Assembly (NCBI RefSeq): GCF_029714305.1
Contig: NZ_CP121647.1
Coordinates: 4,112,501-4,176,500 of the forward strand
Reading direction: 5' to 3'
DNA length: 64,000 bases
Origin: Bradyrhizobium sp. CB3481
GTDB taxonomy: Bacteria > Pseudomonadota > Alphaproteobacteria > Rhizobiales > Xanthobacteraceae
This document shows, piece after piece, positions 52,532 to 60,835 of the stretch. How positions within the stretch are numbered: position 1 is the stretch's first letter; every line of letters begins with the position of its first letter. A model generated the notes under the pieces. That model had not been told where the DNA came from and made no database searches. It saw only the letters and a list, made by a program, of their open reading frames with translations. The position numbers and the translations under genes are program-made.

Positions 52532-53164
52532 CTATTTCAGCAGCGGCTTGATCCGTTCTTCCAGTTCCTCGAACGACATCGAGCCCTGCAGCCGCATGCC
52601 GTTGACAAAGAAAGTCGGCGTTGCCGCGATTTTTACTTCCCGGACGGCGTATTGCTGGTCGGCATTCAGCTTGTCGAATTGCGCCTTGTCCTCCTCGCAG
52701 GTCTTGACGTCCTCTTCGCTCATGCCGTGCTGCCTACCGACATAGAGCAGCGTCGCCTTGGTCTGCGCCATCAGCTGGTCCTGCAGCTTGAACAGCATCT
52801 CGACGGCGGCGAGGTACTTTTCGGAATCGCCCTTGCCAATGCAGCGCGCCAGTATCGAAGCCGCGGCGGCCTTGATATCGAGCGGAAATTCGCGGAACAC
52901 GAAACGCACCTTGCCGGTATCGATATAGTTCGACCGCAACATCGGGAATACGTTCTGGCCGAAGGCTGCGCAGTGCGGGCAGCTCATCGACGAATACTCC
53001 GTGATGGTGATCGGTGCGTTCTCGGATCCGATGGCAATGTCCGGCAGCGAAACCGGTTTGGTGACTGCTGCGGCAATCGCGCTTTGTGCGAGGGCGGCGG
53101 CCGGGACAGCCGGCGATGCAAAGGCGAGGAGGGCGGCGAAGGCAATGCGACAGCGAACGTTCAA
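52532..53164 (-). CDS. DsbA-family periplasmic thiol oxidoreductase
   Basis: 210 residues, thioredoxin fold with an inserted helical domain. Active site CPHC at residues 62-65 (YSSMSCPHCAAFGQ), cis-Pro in AATPTFFVNGMRLQG. Signal peptide FAALLAFASPAVPAAALAQ. It introduces or isomerises disulfides in exported proteins, and resembles alphaproteobacterial DsbA2/BdbD-type proteins. The TTG start at 53164 has CGGAG seven bases upstream; no ATG is available before the active site. A FixK-like near-match lies about 120 bases upstream. Confidence 0.9.
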   Translation of the reverse strand: MNVRCRIAFAALLAFASPAVPAAALAQSAIAAAVTKPVSLPDIAIGSENAPITITEYSSMSCPHCAAFGQNVFPMLRSNYIDTGKVRFVFREFPLDIKAAAASILARCIGKGDSEKYLAAVEMLFKLQDQLMAQTKATLLYVGRQHGMSEEDVKTCEEDKAQFDKLNADQQYAVREVKIAATPTFFVNGMRLQGSMSFEELEERIKPLLK

Positions 53165-53278
53165 CGGCTACTCCGAAACGTATTGGAAAAGGCGAGCGAG
53201 CAAAGCTGCGGCCTGTCCGAGACTCTACTGGCTTTACGGGCCAAAGGCCATCTGGGCCGGATCGCAGTTGACCGTAAA

Positions 53279-53292
53279 TTGATCACGATCCA
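53279..53292. promoter_or_regulatory. Imperfect FixK/FNR-like box upstream of dsbA-type gene
   Basis: TTGATCACGATCCA matches TTGAT-N4-ATCAA at nine of ten half-site bases. Its centre is about 121 bases upstream of the DsbA-family start. It is weaker than the other boxes in this region. Confidence 0.3.
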
Positions 53293-53377
53293 ATCACGCA
53301 AGCAGCCAAGGGAGACTGCCTCAACGGTCAGGGCGCGGTCATGGTGGAGCTGCCGAGGATGTGCGAACCGGCATCGA

Positions 53378-53485
53378 TCAAATAAAAATGCCCCGCAACG
53401 CGGTCTTCGACCAGCGATGGCGGGGCAGTCTTAGGAGAAAACGGCGAGATCGCCGAATGATGCGGACATCGTCGTCGGGCATCAT
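53378..53485 (-). ncRNA. Candidate FixK-controlled small RNA or 35-residue peptide gene
   Basis: On the minus strand a FixK-type box (53522-53535) is followed about 40 bases on by AGGATTACACGAC-ATGATG and a frame for 35 residues, MMPDDDVRIIRRSRRFLLRL plus PRHRWSKTALRGIFI, 8 Arg included. The frame ends at TGA within the T-rich tail of a strong hairpin. Because the last third lies in the terminator stem, a non-coding RNA of about 100 bases is at least as likely as a peptide. Confidence 0.4.
53381..53427 (-). terminator. Strong intrinsic terminator on the minus strand
   Basis: TGCCCCGC (53389-53396) and GCGGGGCA (53420-53427) form an 8-bp stem, with an inner stem GGTC-TTC-GACC in the loop, and ATTTTTATTT follows on the minus strand. 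No annotated gene ends here, so it points to an unrecognised short transcript. Confidence 0.75.
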
Positions 53486-53521
53486 GTCGTGTAATCCTGC
53501 ACCCGCTCGGCGGTGTCAGCA

Positions 53522-53535
53522 TTGACGTGGATCAA
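53522..53535. promoter_or_regulatory. FixK2/FNR-type box
   Basis: TTGACGTGGATCAA (reverse TTGATCCACGTCAA) fits TTGAY-N4-RTCAA completely. Read leftward, its centre is about 40 bases upstream of a possible start near 53488 for the short minus-strand transcript. Confidence 0.6.
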
Positions 53536-53605
53536 ACGCCGGTAGCCTGAAAAGGTGCATGTTGGACCCGCGCGCGTACACGGGCTGTTTCGATCCATGA
53601 TGGGC

Positions 53606-53872
53606 TCAGTCTGTCGCCCGGGGCTGTTCCATGTGGGACTTATGGGTAACGGCCGCATGGTCTGCCCGCTGTTCGAACTCGTGATGGCCGGGCAGGTGCA
53701 TGACCTCGACGCAGTCGGCGTTGAGGCGTTCGTTGTCGACCAGCCGCTCGGCCAATATCAGCGCCTGAGAAGGTCCGTCCGACTGGACCTCGATCTGGCG
53801 CTGCAGGCATTTGAACCTATGGCCGTCGGAATTGCAGAGATCCTTGTAGAAGGAGACGCGATAACTATTCAT
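53606..53872 (-). CDS. Small conserved-looking protein next to fixK2
   Basis: 88 residues: MNSYRVSFYKDLCNSDGHRF opens a small alpha/beta domain with QIEVQSDGPSQALILAERLV and a His-rich tail (PGHHEFEQRADHAAVTHKSH). GCGGGAGTGCAAG supplies a ribosome-binding site before the ATG. Forty-three bases after fixK2, on the same strand, it could be its downstream partner. No family recognised and no membrane segment; the His-rich tail could bind metal but that is speculation. Confidence 0.65.
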   Translation of the reverse strand: MNSYRVSFYKDLCNSDGHRFKCLQRQIEVQSDGPSQALILAERLVDNERLNADCVEVMHLPGHHEFEQRADHAAVTHKSHMEQPRATD

Positions 53873-53915
53873 CTTGCACTCCCGCTTCTTCCGGCATGCT
53901 GCTTATAGCTTACTC

Positions 53916-54620
53916 TCATGCGTCCATATCTGCCAGACGCTGGCGGTTACGCAGCACGATTTGACGGGCGCTCGAAAACATCAGGATGCCCTGGTCGCTG
54001 AGCTGCGACAGCGCGCGCGAGACGGTCTCCAAGGTCAGGCCGAGATAGTCGCCAATGTCGCGGCGGCACATCGGCAGGGCCATCATGCCCGTCTTGCAGA
54101 GCCGACGGTCCATTTCCAGCAGGAACGTTGCAACCTTTTCCATCGCGGTCTTGCGGCCCAGCAGCAACATATGGTCTTCGGCGTGCCGGAGATCGCTCGC
54201 GGTCATGGTCCAGAGGTTGTGGGCGACCTGGACATTCGAACCAGCGGCGGCTTCGAGGTTGCGGCGCTTGACCAGGCGGACAGTGGTATCGGCGATCGCT
54301 TCGGCGGTCAGGCGGTGGGCCGAGCCGGTATCCAGGCCGAACACGTCGCCGGGCAGGTGGAACGCGCCGATCTGGCGGCGGCCGTCGCTGAGAAGCTTGT
54401 AGGTGCGAACCGCGCCCCGGACGACCTGATAGACGTATTCGCAAGGCTCGCCCTCGCCGTAGATTTCTTCATCCTTGCGGTAGGTGAACTCGCTGGCAAT
54501 CACACCCGCGCAGGTCGCGATGACGCTGAACTGGTCGAGGGCCGGTGCAGTCTGGGCGCGCGGGGCGGTGAAAACCTTGGCTGCCGAAACTGCCGGGGCG
54601 GTGATCGTCTGGGTGAGCAT
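53916..54620 (-). CDS. fixK2: FixK2, CRP/FNR-family transcription activator
   Basis: 234 residues. N-terminal cyclic-nucleotide-type sensor fold (FTYRKDEEIYGEGEPCEYVYQVVRGAVRTYKLLSDGRRQIGAFHLPGDVFGL), long dimer helix, and a HTH (RRDIGDYLGLTLETVSRALSQLSDQGIL) that would read TTGAT-N4-ATCAA. There is no N-terminal Cys cluster, so unlike FNR it does not bind an Fe-S centre. Cys185, just before RRDIGDYLG, corresponds to the redox-sensitive Cys183 of Bradyrhizobium FixK2. FixJ-P activates it at low oxygen; it then controls microaerobic and anaerobic genes. ATG at 54620 follows GAGGAGATGGCA. Confidence 0.95.
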   Translation of the reverse strand: MLTQTITAPAVSAAKVFTAPRAQTAPALDQFSVIATCAGVIASEFTYRKDEEIYGEGEPCEYVYQVVRGAVRTYKLLSDGRRQIGAFHLPGDVFGLDTGSAHRLTAEAIADTTVRLVKRRNLEAAAGSNVQVAHNLWTMTASDLRHAEDHMLLLGRKTAMEKVATFLLEMDRRLCKTGMMALPMCRRDIGDYLGLTLETVSRALSQLSDQGILMFSSARQIVLRNRQRLADMDA

Positions 54621-54742
54621 TGCCATCTCCTCGATGCGGGATGGCATTGGTGTAACTTGGAACTCCGCCGCCCGATATTTGGGTCGATATCCTAAGGGGA
54701 GGCCCTTACGGGGTTTTACGGAGGCGGCTGCGAGCGGCGTTT
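54621..54742 (-). promoter_or_regulatory. fixK2 promoter region
   Basis: The 122-base gap upstream of fixK2 contains, on the minus strand, two CCGTAA repeats 11 bases apart (CCGTAAAACCCCGTAAGGG) followed by CCTTAGGATATCGACCC. FixJ-P binding to this gap is expected from Bradyrhizobium; the exact contact bases are a guess. A separate promoter is needed because fixK2 is not tightly coupled to the receiver gene. Confidence 0.35.
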
Positions 54743-55180
54743 TCAGGCCCAACCTGCTGCATCCACCGTGTCGATCGCTTTGCGGACGCAATCGACCAGA
54801 TTGCCCTCGAGATTAGGCTTCAAGAGCACTTGCCGCACGCCGGCGGAGGTCGCCTTGGCCGCGATGTTTTCGTCCGGATAGCCCGTAATCAAGATAATTG
54901 GCGTGGAGACGTCGAGCCGGCGCAGCCGAAGAGCCAGTTCCAGACCGTCGAGTTCCGCCATCTTGTAGTCGATGACGAGGCAATCGGCGCGACTGCGGGT
55001 GGCAGAGCCGAGCAGGGCGACCCCGCTACGGAACGTACGGACATCGAACCCTTCGGTCTCCAGCAGAAAGCGCAGCGACGTTCGGACGTCGTAGTCATCA
55101 TCGACGACGTAGATCATCGATTTTCTGGGCGCTGCGCTAAACTTGGCTTCGCTGGCGGCGCTGTCTTGAGGCTCGGTCAT
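54743..55180 (-). CDS. Single-domain response regulator between fixJ and fixK2
   Basis: 145 residues: a receiver domain only. Phospho-acceptor Asp71 (DCLVIDYKMAELDG), acidic pocket VVDDDYDVR, Thr in ILITGYP, and Lys in VLLKPNL are in place. Without an output domain, it may be a phosphate sink or may modulate FixL/FixJ signalling. The same gene stands in this position in the Bradyrhizobium fixLJ-fixK2 cluster. ATG at 55180 (MTEPQDS) is chosen; the frame extends upstream from a non-family stretch. Confidence 0.9.
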   Translation of the reverse strand: MTEPQDSAASEAKFSAAPRKSMIYVVDDDYDVRTSLRFLLETEGFDVRTFRSGVALLGSATRSRADCLVIDYKMAELDGLELALRLRRLDVSTPIILITGYPDENIAAKATSAGVRQVLLKPNLEGNLVDCVRKAIDTVDAAGWA

Positions 55181-55223
55181 GCCGACAAAATAGACGTTTT
55201 GCCGGCCCACGAATTGACTTGGC

Positions 55224-55838
55224 TCAATCCTCGACAATGCCTGCCCGGATTGCAAACCGCACCAGCTCGGAAAGGTTACCGGCCTGCATCTTGGTCATCA
55301 CATTCGCCCGATAGACCTCGACGGTGCGCGGGCTGATATCATACTCGCGGGCAATGGCCTTGTTCGATTGCCCCGTCACCAGCCCCTGCATGACCTGGCG
55401 TTCACGCTGGGTAAGACTGGCGACGCGCGCGGCCATATCGGCCAGCAAGGCCTCGCTTTTCGACCCGCTTTCACTCTCCGCCAGCGCTGTTTCCACCATG
55501 TTGATCAGCCGGTCGTCCTCGAATGGTTTTTCGAGAAAGTCGAGCGCACCCAGCTTCATCGCCTCGACGGCGAGGGGGACGTCGCCATGACCGGTCATCA
55601 CGATCACCGGAAGCTTGTGCGGGCCTGAGCTCAGCCGGCGCAGCAGCTCCATGCCGTCGATGCCCGGCATGCGCACGTCCGTGACTACGCAGCCGGCTTC
55701 CAGACCGGCCACCTCATCCAGGAAAGCCTGCGCCGAATCGAACAGACGCACGTTGAAGCCGGCGGAGCCGAGCAGGAAATCCAGCGAGTCGCGCATCGCC
55801 GGATCGTCGTCGATGACGTAGACCTTAGCGCTCGGCAT
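55224..55838 (-). CDS. fixJ: FixJ, oxygen-responsive response regulator
   Basis: 204 residues. N-terminal receiver ([22 protein letters not shown]; phospho-acceptor Asp54 in [10 protein letters not shown]; Lys in [10 protein letters not shown]) and C-terminal LuxR-type HTH ([43 protein letters not shown]). It is phosphorylated by FixL at low oxygen and activates fixK2. The start overlaps fixL by 14 bases. Classified as FixJ by sequence, length and the adjacent haem-PAS FixL. Confidence 0.96.
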   Translation of the reverse strand: MPSAKVYVIDDDPAMRDSLDFLLGSAGFNVRLFDSAQAFLDEVAGLEAGCVVTDVRMPGIDGMELLRRLSSGPHKLPVIVMTGHGDVPLAVEAMKLGALDFLEKPFEDDRLINMVETALAESESGSKSEALLADMAARVASLTQRERQVMQGLVTGQSNKAIAREYDISPRTVEVYRANVMTKMQAGNLSELVRFAIRAGIVED

Positions 55839-57363
55839 CGGTCATATCCTTGCCGTGCGCGGCAGGCAGCGTGAAATGAAAAGTCGCGCCGCCGGATCCA
55901 TTGGTTTCCGCCCACATCCGGCCGCCATGGGTTTCGATGATGGTGCGGCTGATGGAAAGGCCGACGCCCATGCCGGTCTCCTTCGTCGTGAAAAACGGTT
56001 GGAACAGGTGCGCCAGCGCATCGCCCGCGAAGCCGGACCCGGTGTCGGAAACGGAGACTTCGATCATATCATCTGCGGCCCTGGTGTTTGAGGCAATCAG
56101 CTCACGGTGCGTCGAGGATGCCATCGCTTCAAGCGCATTGCGGAACAGGTTGACGAGAACCTGCTGAATCTGAACCCTGTCGGCCAGCACGAGGTCGCAG
56201 CTCGGATCGAGGTTGAAGCGCAGGAACACGCCCTGTTCGCGGGCCCCGGTGAGGCCCAGCGCGCCGGCCTCCTCGATCATTTTTGAGAGGCTTTCGACGC
56301 GTTTTTCGGAGGCGTCGCGGGCCACGAAATCGCGCAATCGCCTGATGATGTCGCCGGCTCGAATCGCCTGCTCCGCGGCGCGATCGAGCGCTGCTCCGAT
56401 CTTGGGCGCGTTGGCGTCGGTACTGCCGGCCAGCAGGCGCCGCGATCCTTTCATGTAGTTGCTGATCGCCGACAGCGGCTGGTTGAGTTCGTGGGCGAGC
56501 GCGGATGCCATTTCGCCCATCGCGCTGAGGCGGGATACGTGGACCAGTTCGGACTGCAGTTCCTGCAGCCGCGCCTGGGTCTGTTGCTGCTCGGTGAGAT
56601 CGCGCACGAAGCCGGTAAAGAAGGGCTTGCCGCCCGAACGCATTTCGCCGATCGTGAGATGCATCGGAAACGTGGTGCCGTCCTTGCGCATGCCGGTGAC
56701 GATACGCCCGATGCCGATGATACGCCGCTCGCCCGTCTTCAGGTATCGCGCGATATAGGCGTCATGGCGGCTGCGATCAGGCTCCGGCATCAGCACGCTG
56801 ATGTTCTTGCCGATCGCCTCGGGTTCGCCGTAGCCGAACTGACGCTCGGCGGCACTGGAAAAGAACTGCATGATCCCGTGCTCGTCGATCACGATCATCG
56901 CATCGGGGATCGTATCGAGAATCGAGCGAAAGTGCCGCTCGCGAGTCGTAACCGCTTCCTCGAGGCGCTTCTCGCGGTTGACGTCGAGCATGATGCCGCT
57001 CAACCGGGCGGGGGTGCCGTCAGGACCATTGATGGTCGTGCCCAGCGCGCGAACCCAGTGACCGTCTGCGGAATGCCGGTTGACCCGGTACTGGACGTCG
57101 AAACTGCGGCCGGTGTCGATCGATTGTTGCACGGCTTGCGCCGTGCGATCGCGATCCTGCGCATCGAGCAGGGAGAGAAACAGCTCGTAATTGACCGGCG
57201 TATCCGGCCCGAGGCCAAACAGCTCACGGGTGGCGGAGGACCAGCTCAGTTTCCGGGTCGACAATTCGAGGTCCCAGGCTCCCACGCCGGAGCCCTCGGC
57301 ACCGCTGCGCGCGTGCTGGTCGAGTAACCCCTCATCATAGAAAAGTCGGTCGGCGTCGATCAT
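55825..57363 (-). CDS. fixL: FixL, haem-PAS oxygen sensor histidine kinase
   Basis: 512 residues, soluble (no membrane helices, as in Bradyrhizobium and unlike Sinorhizobium). Two PAS domains: the first at about 25-135; the second is the haem sensor, with axial His200 ([10 protein letters not shown]) and Arg220 ([21 protein letters not shown]) where O2 contacts are made. Kinase core: His291 in [12 protein letters not shown] box [11 protein letters not shown] boxes VSDTGSGF and MGVGLSIS. When O2 leaves the haem the kinase phosphorylates FixJ. Divergent from a universal-stress-protein gene. Confidence 0.97.
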   Translation of the reverse strand: MIDADRLFYDEGLLDQHARSGAEGSGVGAWDLELSTRKLSWSSATRELFGLGPDTPVNYELFLSLLDAQDRDRTAQAVQQSIDTGRSFDVQYRVNRHSADGHWVRALGTTINGPDGTPARLSGIMLDVNREKRLEEAVTTRERHFRSILDTIPDAMIVIDEHGIMQFFSSAAERQFGYGEPEAIGKNISVLMPEPDRSRHDAYIARYLKTGERRIIGIGRIVTGMRKDGTTFPMHLTIGEMRSGGKPFFTGFVRDLTEQQQTQARLQELQSELVHVSRLSAMGEMASALAHELNQPLSAISNYMKGSRRLLAGSTDANAPKIGAALDRAAEQAIRAGDIIRRLRDFVARDASEKRVESLSKMIEEAGALGLTGAREQGVFLRFNLDPSCDLVLADRVQIQQVLVNLFRNALEAMASSTHRELIASNTRAADDMIEVSVSDTGSGFAGDALAHLFQPFFTTKETGMGVGLSISRTIIETHGGRMWAETNGSGGATFHFTLPAAHGKDMTDAER

Positions 57364-57548
57364 GCTTCGCTTCTGGACTGCGCTTGCCTACCAGATAGCG
57401 CATTCGATCGGGCGTGTGAAATGGCCGCGAACCGAAATCGCGAAATGCGCATATCCGTTTGATAACGCACGACGTTTTCAATGGCTGCCGGCCCCGAAAT
57501 CACCCCACGCCGAATTTACAGATGTTCGAAAAGAGCCGACAGGGATTC

Positions 57549-57562
57549 TTGATCTAGGTCAG
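57549..57562 (+). promoter_or_regulatory. FixK2/FNR-like box upstream of the Usp-CBS pair
   Basis: TTGATCTAGGTCAG keeps TTGAT, N4 and GTCA; only the last base differs from TTGAT-N4-RTCAA. Its centre is about 86 bases before the Usp start at 57642, so a start site near 57596 would leave a 45-base leader. Confidence 0.5.
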
Positions 57563-57641
57563 CTTCAAACCGCGCCTGCCATCTAGGATGAACGCTGTGG
57601 GCACGGCCCATGCATTTCACCCCCGAGATGTGGAGCAGTCG

Positions 57642-58469
57642 ATGGACTACAAGACCGTCATGGTTGGCCTGGCGCTGGACCGGCCGAACGATGCCTGCCT
57701 CCGGGTGGCCGGCGACTTGGCCGAGCGGTTCGGCGGCCGGATCATCGGGGTCGCCGCCTCGGACTTGCGGCCGCCGATTTATTTCGCCGACGGCGACTTC
57801 GCGCAAAAGCTGCTCGACCAGGAGGCCAGCGCCATCGAGACGCGCCTGTCGGAGCTTGAATCGGAGTTTCGCGCCTCGGTCGAGAAGCGCGCGAGCGCGG
57901 TCGAATGGCGTGCCGCGCGTGCCTTGCCGGGCCCCTACATCGTGCAGCAGGCACGAGCCGCTGATATCCTCGTGGTCGGCGCCCGTTCCGAGACCCTGGT
58001 CGATCCCTGCGCGGCCCCTGATCCGAATGACCTGGTGATGCAGGCGGGCAGGCCGCTCATGGTGGTGCCGCCCAGAACCGAGTGGCTCGACCTGAGAAGC
58101 GTTCTGATCGCCTGGAAGGACGTGCGGGAAGCGCGCCGGGCCGTGTTCGATGCGCTGCCGATTCTGGCCGCTGCGAAGGAAGTCACGATCACCGAGGTTC
58201 CCGAACAGGACGGTCGCCGCGCCGACGCACTGTCTCGCGTCGCCGACGTCGCGGCGTGGTTGCGCGGCCACGGCATCGCGGCGAATACCGTCGTTCCCGA
58301 AAAGGCCGGCGATGTAAGCGAGCAGATCGAAAAGATCGCGTCCAATGTCGGAGCGGGCGCCGTGATCGCCGGCGCCTACGGTCACTCGCGCTTCCGGGAA
58401 TGGGTGCTCAGCGGGGTTACGCGCCATCTGGCAACCGAATCGCGGCGTTGCGCGTTTCTGTCTCGTTGA
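57642..58469 (+). CDS. Universal stress protein, tandem Usp domains
   Basis: 275 residues with two Usp halves. First half MDYKTVMVGLALDRPNDACLRVAGDLAERFGGRIIGVAAS lacks a clean ATP motif (ILVVGARSETLVDP); the second (SVLIAWKDVREARRAVFDALPIL) ends in GAYGHSRFREWVLSGVTRHL, which fits G-x2-G-x9-G of ATP-binding Usp proteins. Such proteins accumulate under anoxia and growth arrest. ATG at 57642 preceded by GGAGCAG; the frame from 57588 overlaps the leader. Downstream by 26 bases is a CBS protein, likely in the same operon. Confidence 0.9.
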   Translation: MDYKTVMVGLALDRPNDACLRVAGDLAERFGGRIIGVAASDLRPPIYFADGDFAQKLLDQEASAIETRLSELESEFRASVEKRASAVEWRAARALPGPYIVQQARAADILVVGARSETLVDPCAAPDPNDLVMQAGRPLMVVPPRTEWLDLRSVLIAWKDVREARRAVFDALPILAAAKEVTITEVPEQDGRRADALSRVADVAAWLRGHGIAANTVVPEKAGDVSEQIEKIASNVGAGAVIAGAYGHSRFREWVLSGVTRHLATESRRCAFLSR

Positions 58470-58495
58470 GGGTCTAAGATAGCGAGGGCCTCCCC

Positions 58496-58921
58496 GTGCA
58501 TAAATTTCTCGAAGCGACCGCAGGGCAGTACATGACGCGCAAGGTGAAGACCGTCGCGCGCGACACGACGATGCGCGAGCTGCACAAGATGTTCGAGGCT
58601 GATGATTTCAACTGCTATCCCGTGCGGGAAGGCGATGACGTCGTTGGCGTCGTGAGCAACTTTGACTTCCTCAAATGTTTTGCGTTCAATCCCGGCCGGA
58701 TGGTGCCGGCCTATGACGATCTGTTGTCGCGGATGGTGGTCGACGTGATGACGCCGGCGTTCATCTATGTCGACCCGGCCACGAAGCTGACCCGCGTCCT
58801 TCAGCTGATGGTGGACCACCGGATGAAGAGCCTGCCCGTGCTGGATGCCGACCAACGCCTCGTTGGGATCATCGCGCGCGGGGACATCATGCGCGCGTTG
58901 ACCGAGAGCGCGCGCGGATAG
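58496..58921 (+). CDS. CBS-domain pair protein
   Basis: 141 residues, two CBS motifs forming one Bateman module: QYMTRKVKTVARDTTMRELHKMFEADDFNCYPVREGDDVVGVVSNFDFLK and DVMTPAFIYVDPATKLTRVLQLMVDHRMKSLPVLDADQRLVGIIARGDIMRAL. The module probably binds adenosine nucleotides (AMP, ATP or SAM). No other domain is present, as in the hypoxia-response protein Hrp1 type. A GTG start at 58496 is preceded by GAGGGCC. Likely cotranscribed with the upstream Usp. Confidence 0.9.
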   Translation: MHKFLEATAGQYMTRKVKTVARDTTMRELHKMFEADDFNCYPVREGDDVVGVVSNFDFLKCFAFNPGRMVPAYDDLLSRMVVDVMTPAFIYVDPATKLTRVLQLMVDHRMKSLPVLDADQRLVGIIARGDIMRALTESARG

Positions 58922-58956
58922 CCGAAGCCTTCCTTTTGTCGAATGTGCCGGCGGAC

Positions 58957-59679
58957 CTAGCCCGCCTTTGCCATTTCAATGTCCTCAGGCGATTTCAGAA
59001 ACATCCCGGACATGGTGTCGACCCAGCACAGGTGGTCGCGAACCTTTTTGACGCCGGCAACATTCTGCGCCGCCACGATTGACGCTTGCCGCGAGCGCTC
59101 GTCGGTGATCACGCCGCTGAGATGGACGATGCCGTCACGCACGATCACGCTGAGGCCGAACGGGCTCCAGTCGTTCTTGTTGATCGCGGCGACGACGCGG
59201 CTGCGAATATGGTCGTCGTCGGCGGTCGGGTCCGGAATTTCGCGGGCCAAGCTTGCGACCGCGTGCATGAGATTGGCACGCGACACGAGCCCGACAAGTT
59301 GCTCGCCGCGCAACACGGGCAGACGCTTCACCCCGTTGGTTTCCATCGCATCGACGATCTCTTCCAGGGTCGCGTCTTCGGTGACCGTAATCGGGTCGCT
59401 GGTCATGACATCGCATACCCGGCGGCCGTACTCGTGCACGTAATCGACCGCGGAGTCGCCGAGCAGGACCTTGAGCCAGCGGCCACGCTTGCGCTGGGTG
59501 GCGATCTCCCTGCGGCGGATGAAGTCGCCCTCCGATACGATTCCAACGAGCTTGCCGGCGGCATCGAGGACGGGGAGTCCGCTGACGTGATGCTGGAGCA
59601 TGACATTGGCGGCCTCTAGAATGGTGACGTCGGGGCCGATCGTGATGACCGAGCGGGTCATGATCTGGTGGGCGCGCAT
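58957..59679 (-). CDS. CBS-CBS-BON domain protein
   Basis: 240 residues. N-terminal CBS pair (HQIMTRSVITIGPDVTILEAANVMLQHHVSGLPVLDAAGKLVGIVSEGDFIRR; VCDVMTSDPITVTEDATLEEIVDAMETNGVKRLPVLRGEQLVGLVSRANLMHAV) and a C-terminal BON domain (IRSRVVAAINKNDWSPFGLSVIVRDGIVHLSGVITDERSRQASIVAAQNVAGVKKVRDHL), a small phospholipid- or surface-associated module. The combination suggests a stress sensor at or near the membrane. Divergent from the alcohol dehydrogenase gene; the FixK box between them could serve both. Confidence 0.92.
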   Translation of the reverse strand: MRAHQIMTRSVITIGPDVTILEAANVMLQHHVSGLPVLDAAGKLVGIVSEGDFIRRREIATQRKRGRWLKVLLGDSAVDYVHEYGRRVCDVMTSDPITVTEDATLEEIVDAMETNGVKRLPVLRGEQLVGLVSRANLMHAVASLAREIPDPTADDDHIRSRVVAAINKNDWSPFGLSVIVRDGIVHLSGVITDERSRQASIVAAQNVAGVKKVRDHLCWVDTMSGMFLKSPEDIEMAKAG

Positions 59680-59780
59680 GTGACGGTCTCCTGTTCCATG
59701 CCATCAAGAGATGGCTGAGCGCCACGGCTGGTGCAGCGCGGTTGATGCAGTCATGCTAGAGAAAGCCGGCTTGGATGCGA

Positions 59781-59794
59781 TTGATGCGGATCAA
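59781..59794. promoter_or_regulatory. Perfect FixK2 box between divergent BON-CBS and alcohol dehydrogenase genes
   Basis: TTGATGCGGATCAA matches TTGAT-N4-ATCAA exactly. The centre is about 64 bases upstream of the alcohol dehydrogenase start (59852) and about 108 bases upstream of the BON-CBS start (59679), so a class-II start site can be placed for either direction. Confidence 0.75.
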
Positions 59795-59851
59795 ACGCGG
59801 TCGGGTCGCACCGGATAGGCTGCACACGCTTGCGTGAGGATATCGGACGAA

Positions 59852-60835
59852 ATGCACGCCATGGTCCTGACGGCGCCCGGATTGCCGCTGCGCCTTGAGA
59901 CGCGGGAGGACCCGGCGCCCGGGCCCGCTGACGTGTGCGTCGAGGTCGCAGCCTGCGGCGTGTGCCGGACCGATCTGCATGTCGTCGATGGAGAATTGCC
60001 CAATATCACCTATCCAATCGTGCCAGGCCATGAGGTGGTCGGACGGGTGACGGCCCTTGGCGCCGGCGTGAGGTCGCTTGCGATCGGTGAGAGGGTCGGC
60101 GTTCCCTGGCTCGGCTACACCTGCGGTGAATGCCCGTATTGCCGCAACGGCCGGGAAAACCTCTGCGACCGGCCGCGCTTCACCGGTTATACGCGCGACG
60201 GCGGCTTTGCCACGCATATCGTCGCCGACGCCCGCTACTGCTTTCCGCTCGGCGAAGCCGGCGACGACATTGCCATCGCGCCATTGCTTTGCGCCGGCCT
60301 GATCGGATGGCGCTCGCTCGTCATGGCGGGCGAAGGCAAACGGCTCGGCATCTTCGGTTTCGGCGCGGCCGGCCACATCATCGCGCAGGTCGCCCGCTGG
60401 CAGGGCCGCTCGGTCTACGCGTTCACCCGCGCAGGCGATGTCGAGGCACAAGGTCTTGCGAAATCGCTCGGCGCCGAATGGGCCGGCTCATCGGTGGATC
60501 CGCCTCCGGTGCCGCTCGATGCTGCGATCATTTTTGCGCCGGTCGGCGGCCTCGTGCCGCTGGCCTTGCGCGCCGTGCGCAAAGGAGGGCGCGTGGTCTG
60601 CGCCGGCATTCACATGTCGGATATCCCTTCGTTCCCTTACCAGCTTCTCTGGCAGGAGCGCCAACTGCTTTCGGTGGCCAACCTCACGCGTGACGACGGG
60701 ATCGAATTCTTCAAGATCGCCGCGCAGGCGGACATCAGGACGCACACCAGCGTCTTTCCGTTGCGGGAAGCCAATGAAGTCCTCGCAAAATTGCGAGCCG
60801 GCGAGATCACCGGTGCGGCGGTGCTGCAGCCGTGA
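59852..60835 (+). CDS. Zinc-dependent alcohol dehydrogenase (medium-chain)
   Basis: 327 residues. Catalytic-zinc Cys in AACGVCRTDLHVVDG, His in PGHEVVGRV, structural-zinc cysteines in CGECPYCRNGRENLC (C-x2-C-x2-C-x7-C), and a Rossmann motif LGIFGFGAAGHIIAQVA. The GFGAAGH centre and lack of an obvious Asp favour NAD(P). Many such enzymes, like AdhA of Rhodopseudomonas and Mycobacterium, act in fermentation or aldehyde removal. ATG at 59852 preceded by GAGGATATCGGACGA; a GTG six codons earlier is possible. The last base pairs overlap the next gene (GTGA). Confidence 0.9.
   Translation: MHAMVLTAPGLPLRLETREDPAPGPADVCVEVAACGVCRTDLHVVDGELPNITYPIVPGHEVVGRVTALGAGVRSLAIGERVGVPWLGYTCGECPYCRNGRENLCDRPRFTGYTRDGGFATHIVADARYCFPLGEAGDDIAIAPLLCAGLIGWRSLVMAGEGKRLGIFGFGAAGHIIAQVARWQGRSVYAFTRAGDVEAQGLAKSLGAEWAGSSVDPPPVPLDAAIIFAPVGGLVPLALRAVRKGGRVVCAGIHMSDIPSFPYQLLWQERQLLSVANLTRDDGIEFFKIAAQADIRTHTSVFPLREANEVLAKLRAGEITGAAVLQP

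Noticed and set aside
53328..53522. 64-codon minus-strand frame starting at the FixK box
   Set aside because: Its ATG would lie inside the activator box, too close for a promoter; the 35-codon frame with a ribosome-like site, or a non-coding RNA, explains the stretch better.
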